Of a stretch of 64,000 bases of DNA, positions 1 through 11,576 are shown piece by piece. How positions within the stretch are numbered: the first letter of the stretch is position 1; each line of letters begins with the position of its first letter. The stretch comes from Maricaulis sp036231565. Lineage in GTDB: Bacteria > Pseudomonadota > Alphaproteobacteria > Caulobacterales > Maricaulaceae. The notes below the pieces were generated by a model that ran no database searches, was not told the DNA's origin, and saw nothing but the letters and a program-made list of their open reading frames with translations. The position numbers were made by a program, and so were the translations under genes. The DNA is taken from contig JAZAHA010000062.1 in assembly GCA_036231565.1 (NCBI GenBank), positions 1 through 64,000 on the forward strand, read 5' to 3'.

Positions 1-1
1 G

Positions 2-787
2 GGAGCCGCGGCTCTGGCCTCCGCCGCCCCTGCGCTCACCGCCCGTGGACTGCAGGCGGTGCCCGCGCTGGCCTTCCCCGGTGGCGCACTGATGGGCTGT
101 TCGGCCGGTTTCGTGAACGTGCCGCGCATCAAGGGCAGCCACAATGCCATGAAGACGGGCATGCTGGCGGCGGAAAGCGTGTTTGCCGCCATCGGTGCCG
201 GCCGCGCGCATGACGAGCTGGCGGAATACCAGACGGCCTACGAGAATTCCTGGGTCGCCAAGGACCTCAAGGCGGTGCGCAATGCCAAGCCGCTCTGGTC
301 GAAATTCGGCACCACGATCGGCATCGCCCTGGGCGGGCTTGATATGTGGTGCAACACGCTGTTCGGCGGCTGGTCGCCCTTCGGCACGATGGGCCATGGC
401 AAGACCGATGCCGAAAGCACCCAGCCGGCCGAGAAGTACCGCAAGATCGACTACCCCAAGCCGGACGGAAAGCTGACCTTCGACCGTCTCTCGTCGGTCT
501 TCATTTCCAACACCAATCACGAGGAGGACCAGCCGGTTCACCTCAAGGTGAAGGATATGGATCTGCAGAAGGCCTCCGAGCTGGAGGTCTATGGCGGCCC
601 GTCGGCCCGCTATTGCCCTGCGGGCGTCTACGAGTGGATCAAGGACGAAACAACGGGCGAGGAACGCTTCCAGATCAACGCCCAGAACTGCGTCCACTGC
701 AAGACCTGTGACATCAAGGACCCCAACCAGAACATCAACTGGACCACGCCGGAAGGCGGCGGCGGTCCGATGTATGCGGGAATGTAA
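2..787 (+). CDS. Electron transfer flavoprotein-ubiquinone oxidoreductase, C-terminal part (5' end outside window)
   Basis: This is the last ~261 residues of an ETF-QO. It passes electrons from reduced ETF (fatty-acid and amino-acid oxidation) to ubiquinone at the inner membrane through FAD and a [4Fe-4S] cluster. The frame is open from base 2, so the start lies upstream of the window. Family marks are the GCSAGFVNVP-IKG-SHNAMK stretch of the FAD/quinone domain and the ferredoxin-like end with Cys in ARYCPAG and the CVHCKTCDIKDP cluster motif, followed by the usual NINWTTPEGGGGP-Y tail. It ends at TAA 785-787, and a TPR lipoprotein gene follows after 57 bp. No defect is visible. Confidence 0.95.
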   Translation, partial: GAAALASAAPALTARGLQAVPALAFPGGALMGCSAGFVNVPRIKGSHNAMKTGMLAAESVFAAIGAGRAHDELAEYQTAYENSWVAKDLKAVRNAKPLWSKFGTTIGIALGGLDMWCNTLFGGWSPFGTMGHGKTDAESTQPAEKYRKIDYPKPDGKLTFDRLSSVFISNTNHEEDQPVHLKVKDMDLQKASELEVYGGPSARYCPAGVYEWIKDETTGEERFQINAQNCVHCKTCDIKDPNQNINWTTPEGGGGPMYAGM

Positions 788-844
788 TCCGGCTCACAGC
801 CATCAGGCCTTGCGCCCCGGGCGGTGCGGAGCGAGCATGACGCC

Positions 845-2572
845 ATGACAAGCATCCTGCGCGCCTGGCCCGCACTGCTCGCGGCAACGGCCCTGACATC
901 CTGCGTGACCGTACCGGCGGAGGAGGAAACCTCGGCCTATGGTGCCTTTCTGGCTGCCCGCTATGCCGGCGTGAACCGTGATGCCGCGGGAGCGGCGGAG
1001 TATTATCTCGAGGCGCTTGACCGGTTACCAGGCAATTCGGTCCTCGCCGACCGGGCCTTCATCACATCGGTCATCGCCGGCGATCTGGACCGCGCCTCGA
1101 CCCTGGCCGTCTCGGCCAGCGAGGCGGGTGATCCCAGCCGGCTGGCAACCCTCTTCCGCGCCTCTGACCGGATATCTCGCCATGACTACCGGACGGCGCT
1201 GACCGTTCTCGACGCGGCGCCGGACTATGGCCCCTACAATACCTTCTTCCAGAATATCCTGCGCCACTGGGCACTGATGGGCGCGGGCCGGGGCGACGAA
1301 GCGCTGACCGAGGTCGGCGACATGCAGGCGCCGGGCTTTCTGGCGTCCCATCTGTGGCTGCACAAGGCGATGCTGTTCGAGGCCGCGGGCAATCCGGCGG
1401 CGGCCGAAGCGGCTTACCGATCGGCGGTCTTCACCTCGACCTTCCGCCGCCTGTCGACGGAAATGTATGGCGGCTTTCTGATGCGCGAAGGGCGTCGCGC
1501 CGAGGCAGCGACCCTTTTCGAGACCTATCTGGAAGACGATCCGAACGAGGCCAGCATCCAGGCGCTCTACGAGACCGCCAGCCAGGGCCGTCGGGCGCCG
1601 CGCCGGCCGGACATTCCGGGACTGGCAGCCCGCGCCGTTCTGGGGCCGACGGCGGATCTGGCGGCCCAGGCCGACATGGACCTCACCATCATCTATATGC
1701 GTATGGTTCAGCGGCTGGATCCGGACCTCGCGCCGCTGCACATCGTGCTGGCCGGCTCGCTCGACCGGATCGGCCTGCATGATCTCGCGCTGGCAGAATA
1801 TGCCTCGGTTCCCGAAGGTCCGTTCCGCTTGGGTGCTCAGATCGACCGGATCGTGCTGATGGCGACGCTGGGCCGGATCGAGGCGGCCCATGCCGCTGCG
1901 CGCGACCTCGCCGAGCGGACGGGAGCCGCAGAGGCCATCCTGCTCTACGCCGACATGTCCCGGATCTCGGGCGAATGGGCGGCAGCGGTCGATCTTTACG
2001 GTCAGGCCATGACGCTCAACCGCGAACAGGGCCTGCCGGACGACTGGCGCTATCACTATTTCCGGGCGTCCTGCTATCTGATGCTGGACAACTGGGAGGC
2101 CGCCGAGGCCGAGTATCTGGCTGCGCTCGAACTGGCCCCGGGCCAGTCCACCGTGCTCAACGATCTGGGCTATATGTGGATAGACCGTGGCGAGCGGGTC
2201 GAAGAAGCCTTCGAGATGATCGTGCAGGCCGCTGACATGGCGCCGGAGAACGGCAATGTCATCGATAGCCTGGGCTGGGCCTACTACCAGCTGGGCCATT
2301 ACGATCTGGCGGTGCAGGAGCTGGAGCGGGCAGCGGAACTCAACCCGGGCAGCGCGACGGCCAACTACCATCTTGGCGATGCCTACTGGCAGGTCGGCCG
2401 CCGGCTGGAAGCCGGCTTCCAATGGCGGCGGGCCATCGATCTTGGCCCCACGGACGAGCAGCGCGAGGGGCTGGAATACCGCCTCGAGCACGGTCAGCCG
2501 CCGGAACACACGCCTGTCTATGCCGCCAATGGCGACGCGCCGGCCGATCCCGCCGAGGTGCCGGAGCCGTGA
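845..2572 (+). CDS. TPR-repeat lipoprotein
   Basis: A 575-residue tetratricopeptide protein. The start at ATG 845 is preferred over the in-frame start at 824 because it gives a clean lipoprotein signal, with lipobox ALTSC and Cys20. After a short acidic linker, helical pairs typical of TPR run from about residue 35 to 540. The clearest TPR units are in the C-terminal third (around LNDLGYMWIDRG and IDSLGWAYYQLG). It is probably an outer-membrane-anchored periplasmic scaffold. Its stop codon overlaps the GTG start of ispE (GTGA), so the two are probably translationally coupled. A lipoprotein TPR gene directly before ispE is a familiar arrangement in this group. The binding partner is unknown. 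Confidence 0.85.
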   Translation: MTSILRAWPALLAATALTSCVTVPAEEETSAYGAFLAARYAGVNRDAAGAAEYYLEALDRLPGNSVLADRAFITSVIAGDLDRASTLAVSASEAGDPSRLATLFRASDRISRHDYRTALTVLDAAPDYGPYNTFFQNILRHWALMGAGRGDEALTEVGDMQAPGFLASHLWLHKAMLFEAAGNPAAAEAAYRSAVFTSTFRRLSTEMYGGFLMREGRRAEAATLFETYLEDDPNEASIQALYETASQGRRAPRRPDIPGLAARAVLGPTADLAAQADMDLTIIYMRMVQRLDPDLAPLHIVLAGSLDRIGLHDLALAEYASVPEGPFRLGAQIDRIVLMATLGRIEAAHAAARDLAERTGAAEAILLYADMSRISGEWAAAVDLYGQAMTLNREQGLPDDWRYHYFRASCYLMLDNWEAAEAEYLAALELAPGQSTVLNDLGYMWIDRGERVEEAFEMIVQAADMAPENGNVIDSLGWAYYQLGHYDLAVQELERAAELNPGSATANYHLGDAYWQVGRRLEAGFQWRRAIDLGPTDEQREGLEYRLEHGQPPEHTPVYAANGDAPADPAEVPEP

Positions 2573-3429
2573 GCCCGGGCGAAGTCCGGGAATTCGCACC
2601 GGCGAAGGTCAACCTTACCCTCCGGGTCGGACGCGCGCGGGCGGACGGCTATCATCCCCTCGACAGTCTTGTCGTGTTCGCCGACTGGGGCGACGAAGTC
2701 CGGGTCAATGACAGTCCCGCCTTCCTCCTGACCATGTCCGGCGAACCGTCGCGGCGGCTGGCCGGGGGGCACGACAATCTCGTCATGAAAGCGGCTGTGG
2801 CCCTGCAGCGCGCGGCGGGCCTCGATCGCGCGGCCCGTATCCATCTGCACAAGGCGATCCCCATGGAAGCCGGACTAGGCGGCGGATCGGCGGATGCCGC
2901 GGCAGCGCTGCGGGCGCTCAACCGGTTCTGGAAGCTGGACTGGCCGCTCGACCGCCTGGCCGAGCTGGGGCTTGGCCTGGGCGCGGATGTGCCGGCCTGT
3001 CTCTATTCCCGGCCGCTGCGCATGCGCGGGATCGGCGAATGGATCGAGATGGTCGAGATCGGGCCGGGCCTGCCGGCTGTCATCGTCAATCCCGGCGTGG
3101 CTGTCCCGACGGGACCGGTCTTCGTCGCCTTTGACAACCGCGATCCCCGACCGCTCGCGGACGGCCCCTGGTATCAGGGCGATCTGGCGGGTTGGCTGGC
3201 CGGCGAGGCCAATGATCTGGAAGCTGTCGCGATCGGCCGGGAAGGTGTGATCGGCGATACGCTGGAATGGCTGCATGCCCAGCCCGGTGCCTGGCTGGCG
3301 CGGATGACGGGGTCTGGTGCCAGCTGCTTTGCCCTGTTCGATACAATGGATGAGGCGGAAAGCGCCGCTGAAGCCTATCCCGGTTTCGCGCAGGCGGTGA
3401 CCCTGGGTGCGCCGGAGATGCCGGCATGA
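2569..3429 (+). CDS. ispE: 4-diphosphocytidyl-2-C-methyl-D-erythritol kinase
   Basis: A GHMP-family kinase of the MEP isoprenoid pathway that phosphorylates the 2-hydroxyl of CDP-methylerythritol. It has 286 residues, the normal size. The N-terminal APAKVNLTLRV with GYHPLDSLVVF is the substrate-binding part. The glycine-rich ATP loop PMEAGLGGGSADAA lies near residues 93-106, and the C-terminal MTGSGASCFALF motif is GHMP motif 3. The start is GTG at 2569, nested in the upstream stop codon (GTGA). An in-frame ATG at 2422 would put a long overlap inside the TPR gene and adds no domain. The 3' end overlaps the next gene by ATGA (3426-3429). Confidence 0.93.
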   Translation: MSPGEVREFAPAKVNLTLRVGRARADGYHPLDSLVVFADWGDEVRVNDSPAFLLTMSGEPSRRLAGGHDNLVMKAAVALQRAAGLDRAARIHLHKAIPMEAGLGGGSADAAAALRALNRFWKLDWPLDRLAELGLGLGADVPACLYSRPLRMRGIGEWIEMVEIGPGLPAVIVNPGVAVPTGPVFVAFDNRDPRPLADGPWYQGDLAGWLAGEANDLEAVAIGREGVIGDTLEWLHAQPGAWLARMTGSGASCFALFDTMDEAESAAEAYPGFAQAVTLGAPEMPA

Positions 3430-4442
3430 TGGCGGGGCTCCTATCTGCCCTTGCTGCTTTCCTCGTGGCGCTGATCGTGGCCGGACTGATGATGCGGGCG
3501 GGTATTCTCGACCGGCCCAATGCGCGCTCCAATCACGACAGTCCGACACCGCGTGGTGGCGGGTTGGGCGCGATGGCGGGCGTGTTTGCGGCCTGGGCCC
3601 TGCTGGATGCGGGCAGTCCGGCGGCGGGTGCGGCGCTGGCCGGTATTGCGCTGGGCGGCGGGGTCGCGGCCGGGTTGGGCCTGCTCGACGATCTGGTCAC
3701 CCTGTCCGAGACACTCAAATTCATGGTTCTGGTTCTGGTCTCGATTGCCGTTGCCGGCATGGCAGGGCCGGTCACCGAGCTGGGGATTGCCTTGCCCTGG
3801 CTGGTCGGACTGGCGGGCTCGGCGCTGTGGATTTTCACCACGGCCAATGCGGTGAATTTCATGGACGGGTCGGACGGTCTGATTGCCGCGGTCCTGATCC
3901 CGGCGGCGCTGGCGTTGGGGGTTTTGGCCGGGGGCAGTGTCGCGGTGGCGGCGTTCGGTATCGCCGGCGCAATGGCCGGGTTTGCCGTGTGGAATGCGCC
4001 GCTGGCCGCTTCGCGTGGACGCCTGTTCTGCGGCGATGCCGGGGCGTTGGGGATGGCGGTCGTCTTTGCCGGTCTGGCGCTGTACTGGGCGCGGATGTCG
4101 GGCGAAGGGGCGGTCTGGCTGGCGCCGCTGCTGATCCTGCCGCTTCTGGCTGACGTCCTGCTGACCATGGCCGCGCGGGTGCGCGCCGGACGGTCAGCCT
4201 TCGTGGCGCACCGGGCGCATGCCTATCAGCTGATGATCGCGCTGGGTGCCAGTCATCGCCGGGTGGCGGGGCTGTGGGCGGTGTGGAGTGCGGGCTGTGG
4301 CGTGGCGGCCCTGACAGCCCAGGCGCTGGGCGGCGGCTGGATCAATGCGCTGGCCCTGTTGGCAGGGATTGCGGCCTTCTGGATCTTCCACCGCCAGGTC
4401 CGCAAGCGGGCCGATGCGGCCGGTCTGGACGTCTATCAGTAG
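3426..4442 (+). CDS. Polyprenyl-phosphate N-acetylhexosamine-1-phosphate transferase-like (MraY/WecA family)
   Basis: A 338-residue integral membrane protein with about ten hydrophobic segments. It belongs to the glycosyltransferase-4/MraY superfamily, which moves a sugar-1-phosphate from a UDP-sugar to undecaprenyl phosphate to begin O-antigen, capsule or related glycan synthesis. Visible family motifs are the N-terminal RPNARSNHDSPTPRGGG loop, LGLLDDLVTLS (the Mg-binding Asp pair near residue 80), NAVNFMDGSDGL (near residue 141) and the FCGDAGALG loop. It overlaps ispE by four bases and ends the plus-strand run. Which sugar it uses cannot be read from sequence. It is not MraY itself, because no mur genes are near and the conserved MraY loops differ. 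Confidence 0.85.
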   Translation: MMAGLLSALAAFLVALIVAGLMMRAGILDRPNARSNHDSPTPRGGGLGAMAGVFAAWALLDAGSPAAGAALAGIALGGGVAAGLGLLDDLVTLSETLKFMVLVLVSIAVAGMAGPVTELGIALPWLVGLAGSALWIFTTANAVNFMDGSDGLIAAVLIPAALALGVLAGGSVAVAAFGIAGAMAGFAVWNAPLAASRGRLFCGDAGALGMAVVFAGLALYWARMSGEGAVWLAPLLILPLLADVLLTMAARVRAGRSAFVAHRAHAYQLMIALGASHRRVAGLWAVWSAGCGVAALTAQALGGGWINALALLAGIAAFWIFHRQVRKRADAAGLDVYQ

Positions 4443-4514
4443 CGAAATTGCTGCCTCACAGGCATCACACAAGTGCACCATAGGGGCCCCATGACGCACC
4501 CATAGCGGTGACGA

Positions 4515-5318
4515 TCAGGCATCACGCTCGCGCAGGATCCCGGCATCGCGTTCGCGGCGCGTCGGGAAGCGGTAGAAGATGTGCGTGCCGATCCGGCGCG
4601 TGCGCACCAGATTGTCGTTCCAGTAGGGGTCGACAGCGACGGTGTGATAGTGGGTCGCGCGGCGGGTGACGTCGCGGCCGAAGCCCATGAAGGCGTGCTG
4701 GGCGACCAGCTGCGAGCGGCGCCAGGACCGGCCGCGCGGTTCGCGGATCATCGAGCCGTCGCAGGTGAAGGTGAACTGGCAGCCGGTCATCCGTTCGGCG
4801 CCCTCGTAGACAACGCCGCAGATCGTCCCGGGATAGGCGGGATGGCGGACCCGGTTCATGATGACCTGGGCGACGGCCAACTGGCCGACAAAGCTTTCCG
4901 AACGTGCTTCGTAGTAGATGGCGCGTGACAGGCAATCGACCTCGGAGGTCAGATTGGCGGCGGTCGAGAAGTGCGAGCTGTCGAACGTCTGCAGATCGTC
5001 GAGCGAGCGGGCGCGCAGGATGGCACCGGCCTCGCTGTCGGACTCGAGCAGGATCGAGGCGATGCGCAGCGTGCGCGGGGCCTGCCAGTCGGCATCGACA
5101 TCGCCGCGGGCGAGGTAGGTGCCGGCCAGTCGCTGCCATTGCAGCGTTTCGTCCTGTTCCAGGGCGCGGGCCGAGGCCAGGTTCAGGACCAGTATGGTCA
5201 GCGCGCACAGCACAAGAGCGGCCAGCATGTGAAATGCGGTCGCGAGCTGCTTCTGCTGGCTGCGTGCGTCGTCCAGATTCATCCGATCACTGTTCGTTCT
5301 GACCATTCGTCGAATCAC
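4515..5318 (-). CDS. Membrane-anchored cell wall hydrolase, SleB/CwlJ type
   Basis: A 267-residue protein with one N-terminal membrane segment (about residues 28-50) and a C-terminal Hydrolase_2 (SleB) domain from about residue 125. The domain shows the conserved LSRAIYYEARSES catalytic-Glu region, VAQVIMNRVRHPAYPGTICGVVYEG and CQFTFTCDG. In this family the domain is a muramidase or transglycosylase-like peptidoglycan hydrolase, and non-spore-formers use it in wall remodelling. The start is uncertain: GTG 5318 has a GGAG ten bases upstream, while ATG 5306 and 5282 are alternatives. The region around the start is unusually rich in GANTC sites, so cell-cycle control through CcrM methylation is plausible. 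Confidence 0.85.
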   Translation of the reverse strand: MIRRMVRTNSDRMNLDDARSQQKQLATAFHMLAALVLCALTILVLNLASARALEQDETLQWQRLAGTYLARGDVDADWQAPRTLRIASILLESDSEAGAILRARSLDDLQTFDSSHFSTAANLTSEVDCLSRAIYYEARSESFVGQLAVAQVIMNRVRHPAYPGTICGVVYEGAERMTGCQFTFTCDGSMIREPRGRSWRRSQLVAQHAFMGFGRDVTRRATHYHTVAVDPYWNDNLVRTRRIGTHIFYRFPTRRERDAGILRERDA

Positions 5319-5362
5319 TCTGCAGATTCTCCGAATCTATCATGGCCGCTGCTTACTGAATC
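5276..5362. promoter_or_regulatory. Cluster of GANTC (CcrM methylation) sites at the hydrolase gene start
   Basis: GANTC occurs at 5276, 5312, 5325, 5333 and 5358, with further sites at 5441 and 5462 in the same gap. In DNA of this base composition one such site is expected about every 300 bp. CcrM-methylated GANTC clusters with GcrA at promoters mark cell-cycle-timed transcription in Caulobacterales relatives. Confidence 0.55.
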
Positions 5363-5440
5363 CTTCATGAAATAAGGAGCGCGTATCTATGGGTGCGCGC
5401 CGGTCAGGTCAATATCACCTGCCGATTACAAATAAGAAAT

Positions 5441-5466
5441 GACTCTCCCCTGACAAGGGAAGAGTC
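5441..5466 (-). terminator. Probable terminator of ppdK
   Basis: An imperfect hairpin (GACTCT/AGAGTC plus a CCC/GGG extension) lies 72 bp beyond the ppdK stop. On the minus strand it is followed by the T-rich ATTTCTTATTT. Confidence 0.4.
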
Positions 5467-5537
5467 GATTTCTCTTTTGTTTCTCTTGGTTTGCCTTGGC
5501 TATCCGCAAAAGAATGGCTGGTTTGCACCCGCTCTGG

Positions 5538-8210
<2,673 letters not shown>

Positions 8211-8257
8211 GCTATCGAACTCCCGGAGTTAGATGGGCGACGTGGCCTGCGCCACCA

Positions 8258-8310
8258 ACCCCTTCTCCCCGGTCGGGGAGAAGGTGGCCCGAAGGGCCGG
8301 ATGAGGGGGA
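8258..8310. repeat. Two-hairpin intergenic repeat
   Basis: A first hairpin (CTTCTCCCCG / CGGGGAGAAG) is followed by GGTG, a second small hairpin with a GAA loop (GGCCC-GAA-GGGCC) and a GGATGAGGGGG tail. It belongs to the same architecture as the elements at 11324-11540, 12748-12907, 26372-26430 and 57000-57075. Confidence 0.7.
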
Positions 8311-8334
8311 TTGGGACGATACCGCAAAATCCTT

Positions 8335-8500
8335 GTCATCCCGGACGCATGCCCGGCCCCGGGCCGGGCGGAGATCCGGGACCCATAATCCCGATGCGTG
8401 TCCAGCTGTCGCGGATATCGAACCTGCTTCCGGCCGGCATCGGCGCGTATGGGTCCCGGCCCTGCGCCCCGCCAAAAGCGGGGCATCCGGCCGGGATGAC
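8335..8500. repeat. 166-bp intergenic element bounded by GTCATCCCGG / CCGGGATGAC
   Basis: The ends are 10-bp perfect inverted repeats. An internal 12-bp inverted pair (CCGGGACCCATA at 8377 and TATGGGTCCCGG at 8448) is also present. No ORF is credible. A shortened relative of one end is visible near 26090-26125. It fills most of the glyS-ppdK gap. Confidence 0.6.
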
Positions 8501-8590
8501 ACGGCGCTCAATGTTTCTACGACGCGGCCGGAACCTGCCTCTGGCAAGTGCGCGACGGAATGGCCGTGAACAATGAAAAGCATGATGCCT

Positions 8591-10828
8591 CTAGCCTGCA
8601 ATCCGGTCGAAATCTGCGACGGCGCGGACGGCCGTGCGGATTTGCGACAATAAGAAAAGCCGGTTGCGGCGCAACGCGGCATCTTCACTGTTGACGGTGA
8701 CATGCTCGAAAAAGGCATCGATCGGTGCACGCAGCGTTGCCAGCGCCGCCATGGCGGCCTCGAAATTCTCCGCGACCAGCGCCTGCTGGGCCTCGCCCTT
8801 CACCGTGTTGACGGCGGCGATCAGCGCGCGTTCCTGGTCTTCCGGGGCGGCAGCGAGATAGTCCGCTTCCAGCGCGCCCTCGAAGGCGCCTTCGCCATCC
8901 TTCTTCTCTTCCGCCCGCACGATGTTGGAGGCGCGGTTATACCCGGCCAGCAGCGCCGCACCGTCCTCGGTGTCGAGGAAGGCCTGCAGCGCCCGGGCCT
9001 TGGCCGTGACGCGCACGAGGTCGTCATCGCCGAGGGCGAAGACGGCGTCGATCACGTCATAGCGGATGCCCTCATCGCGCAGGTGGACCTTGAGGCGGTC
9101 GGCGAAGAAGGCGAGGAGGTCGGCTGTCGCGTCAAACGCCCGCAGACCACTAACAGAGACCTGAACGGGAACGCCGCCGACCTTGCTGGAGTGAATACGT
9201 GTCCATCCAATAGTTCTGGCGCCAACATCGAATTTCAGACTGTATTTTTCGTCGTCAGGTCCAGACCCGCCAATGGCAACAGATTCGGTATACCCTTGGT
9301 CGCCGTACTCCCGGCCGGTGTGCACTTCGACCAACGTGGCGACTGAAATCCGGAATGCGCCATGCAAAAGAATCCGGATCACCCCCAACGCCGCCCGGCG
9401 CAGTGCGAACGGGTCTTTCGAGCCTGTCGGCTTTTCGTCGATCGCCCAGAATCCGACCAGTGTGTCCAGCTTGTCGGCCAACGCCACGGCCGCCGAGACC
9501 GGTGCGGTCGGGACCTCATCCGAGGGCCCCTGCGGTTTGTAATGGTCCTTGATCGCATCGGCGACAGAGGCGTCTTCGCCCTGGTCGAGGGCGTAATAGC
9601 GGCCCATCGCGCCCTGCAGTTCGGGGAATTCATAGACCATCTCGGAGACGAGATCGGCCTTGGCCAGGCGCGCGGCCTTTTCGGCCAGATCGGCATCGGC
9701 GCCGACCACCGGGGCCAGTTCGCGGGCCAGCGCGGCGACGCGCTCGACCTTGTCGGCGACCGTGCCCAGTTTTTCGTGGAAGGTGACTTTCGACAGCTCT
9801 TTCGCCATCTCGTCGAGCGGCGTCTTCCTGTCATTGTCCCAGAAATGGCGCGCATCGGAGAGGCGGGCCGAGAGGACGCGGGCATTGCCCGCCGCGATGG
9901 CCTGGCCGCCATCGGGCGCGACCTGGTTGGCGATGACGACGAATTTCGACGTCACGCCGGTCTCGCCCGGCTTTTTCACCGCGAAATACTTCTGGTGGGT
10001 CTTCATGGTGAGGGTGATGACTTCCGGCGGCAGGTCCAGGAAGTCCGGATCCATCTCGCCCAGAAGCGGCACCGGCCATTCCACCAGGCCGGCCACTTCG
10101 GTCAGAAGACCCGGATCCTCGACCAGTTCCAGACCGGCCTCGCGGCACACCGTGCGCGCACCGTCCAGAATGATCGCCTCGCGTTCTTCGCGCTGCTGGA
10201 TCACATGGCCCTCGTCGCGCAGCACCTTGGTGTATTGCGCAAAATCCGTGATTTCGAACGGGCCGCGGCCGATGCGGCGATGGCCTTCGGTGAGATTGGC
10301 GGTCCTGATGCCATAGACCTCGAAATCCACCACCTGGCCGTCGAACAGGCACAGAAGGCGCTGGATCGGACGCACCCAGCGCTGGGCCTTGCCGTCCTCG
10401 CCGAACTTCATGGATTTGGGCCAGGGGAAGGCTTTCATCACTTCCGGGATCGCCTCGGCGATCACTTCGGCCGTGGCGCGGCCGGGCTTTTCGATGATGG
10501 CGACCCAGAATTCGCCCTTCTTGTCCTCGCGCTTCTCGCAGGCGTCCAGACTGTCGACACCGGCCCCGCGCAGGAAGCCTTCCACCGCCTTGTCCGGCGC
10601 ACCGACGCGCGGCCCCTTGCGTTCCTCGCGCACGTCTTCCGTCTTCACCGGCAGGCCGTCGATGGCGAGGCCGAGGCGGCGCGGGCCGGCAAATGTGGTC
10701 AGCGAGGACCAGGCGAGACCCGCCGCCGTCAGCTTCTCGCCCAGCAGACGCTCGAGATCGGCCTCGGCCTTCGGCTGCATGCGGGCGGGGATTTCCTCGC
10801 AGAAGATTTCAAACAGGAGTTCGGACAT
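8591..10828 (-). CDS. glyS: Glycine-tRNA ligase beta subunit
   Basis: A 745-residue beta subunit of the heterotetrameric bacterial glycyl-tRNA synthetase. It supplies the tRNA-recognition and HD-like domains while GlyQ supplies catalysis. The N-terminus ELLFEIFCEEIPARMQP is the classic GlyS start, and the core carries LTMKTHQKYF, SKFVVIANQVAPDGG and ARLSDARHFWDND. The C-terminal anticodon-binding-like part (about residues 590-740) contains a plausible insertion near residues 500-560 with charged, less conserved sequence. It lies 12 bp downstream of a GFA-fold gene and two genes downstream of glyQ on the same strand. Confidence 0.96.
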   Translation of the reverse strand: MSELLFEIFCEEIPARMQPKAEADLERLLGEKLTAAGLAWSSLTTFAGPRRLGLAIDGLPVKTEDVREERKGPRVGAPDKAVEGFLRGAGVDSLDACEKREDKKGEFWVAIIEKPGRATAEVIAEAIPEVMKAFPWPKSMKFGEDGKAQRWVRPIQRLLCLFDGQVVDFEVYGIRTANLTEGHRRIGRGPFEITDFAQYTKVLRDEGHVIQQREEREAIILDGARTVCREAGLELVEDPGLLTEVAGLVEWPVPLLGEMDPDFLDLPPEVITLTMKTHQKYFAVKKPGETGVTSKFVVIANQVAPDGGQAIAAGNARVLSARLSDARHFWDNDRKTPLDEMAKELSKVTFHEKLGTVADKVERVAALARELAPVVGADADLAEKAARLAKADLVSEMVYEFPELQGAMGRYYALDQGEDASVADAIKDHYKPQGPSDEVPTAPVSAAVALADKLDTLVGFWAIDEKPTGSKDPFALRRAALGVIRILLHGAFRISVATLVEVHTGREYGDQGYTESVAIGGSGPDDEKYSLKFDVGARTIGWTRIHSSKVGGVPVQVSVSGLRAFDATADLLAFFADRLKVHLRDEGIRYDVIDAVFALGDDDLVRVTAKARALQAFLDTEDGAALLAGYNRASNIVRAEEKKDGEGAFEGALEADYLAAAPEDQERALIAAVNTVKGEAQQALVAENFEAAMAALATLRAPIDAFFEHVTVNSEDAALRRNRLFLLSQIRTAVRAVADFDRIAG

Positions 10829-10840
10829 TATCGGGTTCCG

Positions 10841-11302
10841 TTACGAGGCGTGCTCTTGTGCCGCCCAGCGCTCCATCAGCGCGTAATAACTGTCGTCGGG
10901 CGCTTTTTCATAGGTCAGCGCGTTTTCGTCGAACGTCATCCAGGCCTGGGCCGAACGGGTCCAGATATGGCCGACGGGGCGCAGCCTGGCGCGGTCGTCC
11001 AGCGTGCCGGCCTTCAGCGACAGGGCCGGGCGGCCCTCGGTGTCGTTGGCAATGCGCGTGCCGCACTTGCCGCAGAACAGGCCCAGCTTGTTCGACTTGG
11101 ACTCGGTGGGAATGGTGAAGGCCGCCACCTCGCCCTTGAGGAAGCGGAAGCCGTCGCGCTCGACCAGCATCGACATGCCGAAGGCCGAGGAGGACTGCTG
11201 CTGGCAGGTCGTGCAATGGCAGGTGTAGAGCGTCAGCGGCTGTTTGGTGAGCTCATAGCGCACCTCGCCACACTGGCAGCCGCCGCGAAGGGGAAGTTTC
11301 AT
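10841..11302 (-). CDS. GFA-family (Mss4-like) zinc-binding protein
   Basis: A 153-residue protein of the GFA/CENP-V fold. Zinc ligands are visible as CQCGEVRYEL at the N-terminus, CHCTTCQQQSSSAFG (with the second Cys pair) and CGKCGTRIAND near residues 85-95. Family members include glutathione-dependent formaldehyde-activating enzymes, but most are uncharacterised, so a formaldehyde role is not claimed. The start at ATG 11300-11302 puts the first Cys motif at the usual distance; the longer frame upstream runs into a repeat and is rejected. It sits between glyQ and glyS on the same strand, probably cotranscribed. Confidence 0.85.
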   Translation of the reverse strand: MKLPLRGGCQCGEVRYELTKQPLTLYTCHCTTCQQQSSSAFGMSMLVERDGFRFLKGEVAAFTIPTESKSNKLGLFCGKCGTRIANDTEGRPALSLKAGTLDDRARLRPVGHIWTRSAQAWMTFDENALTYEKAPDDSYYALMERWAAQEHAS

Positions 11303-11323
11303 CGGGTGGCCTCCGTGATCGGC

Positions 11324-11540
11324 AGGTCCTCGCCCTTGACGGGCGAGGGGGACCACGCCGCAGGCGTGGTGGAGTGGGTGACCTTCAAGGACTTAGAAGC
11401 GCCGGGCGCTTTCACCCCTTCCGTCTTGCCGCTGCGCGGCAATCCACCTTCCCCATCAAGGGGAAGGACCTGGAAGCACCACCGGGACACCCCTTCTCCC
11501 TGGGGAGAAGGTGCCGCGAAGCGGCGGATGAGGGGGAAAT
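11324..11540. repeat. Three two-hairpin repeats in the glyQ-GFA gap
   Basis: The elements are at 11326-11383 (hairpin CTCGCCC/GGGCGAG, then GGGGACC, a stem ACGCC-GCA-GGCGT, then GGTGGAGTGGG), 11413-11470 (reverse orientation, hairpin CCTTCCCC/GGGGAAGG with a GCA-loop stem) and 11488-11536 (CTTCTCCC/GGGAGAAG, GGTG, CCGC-GAA-GCGG, then CGGATGAGGGGG). No gene fits in this 270-bp gap. Confidence 0.7.
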
Positions 11541-11576
11541 CCCCGCTCGATGTGACTGAGGTGCGCACAGCCACCA

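Noticed and set aside
1025..2599. 524-codon open frame antisense to the TPR lipoprotein gene
   Set aside because: It mirrors a high-GC gene; no domain can be seen, and the plus-strand frame has lipobox and TPR features.
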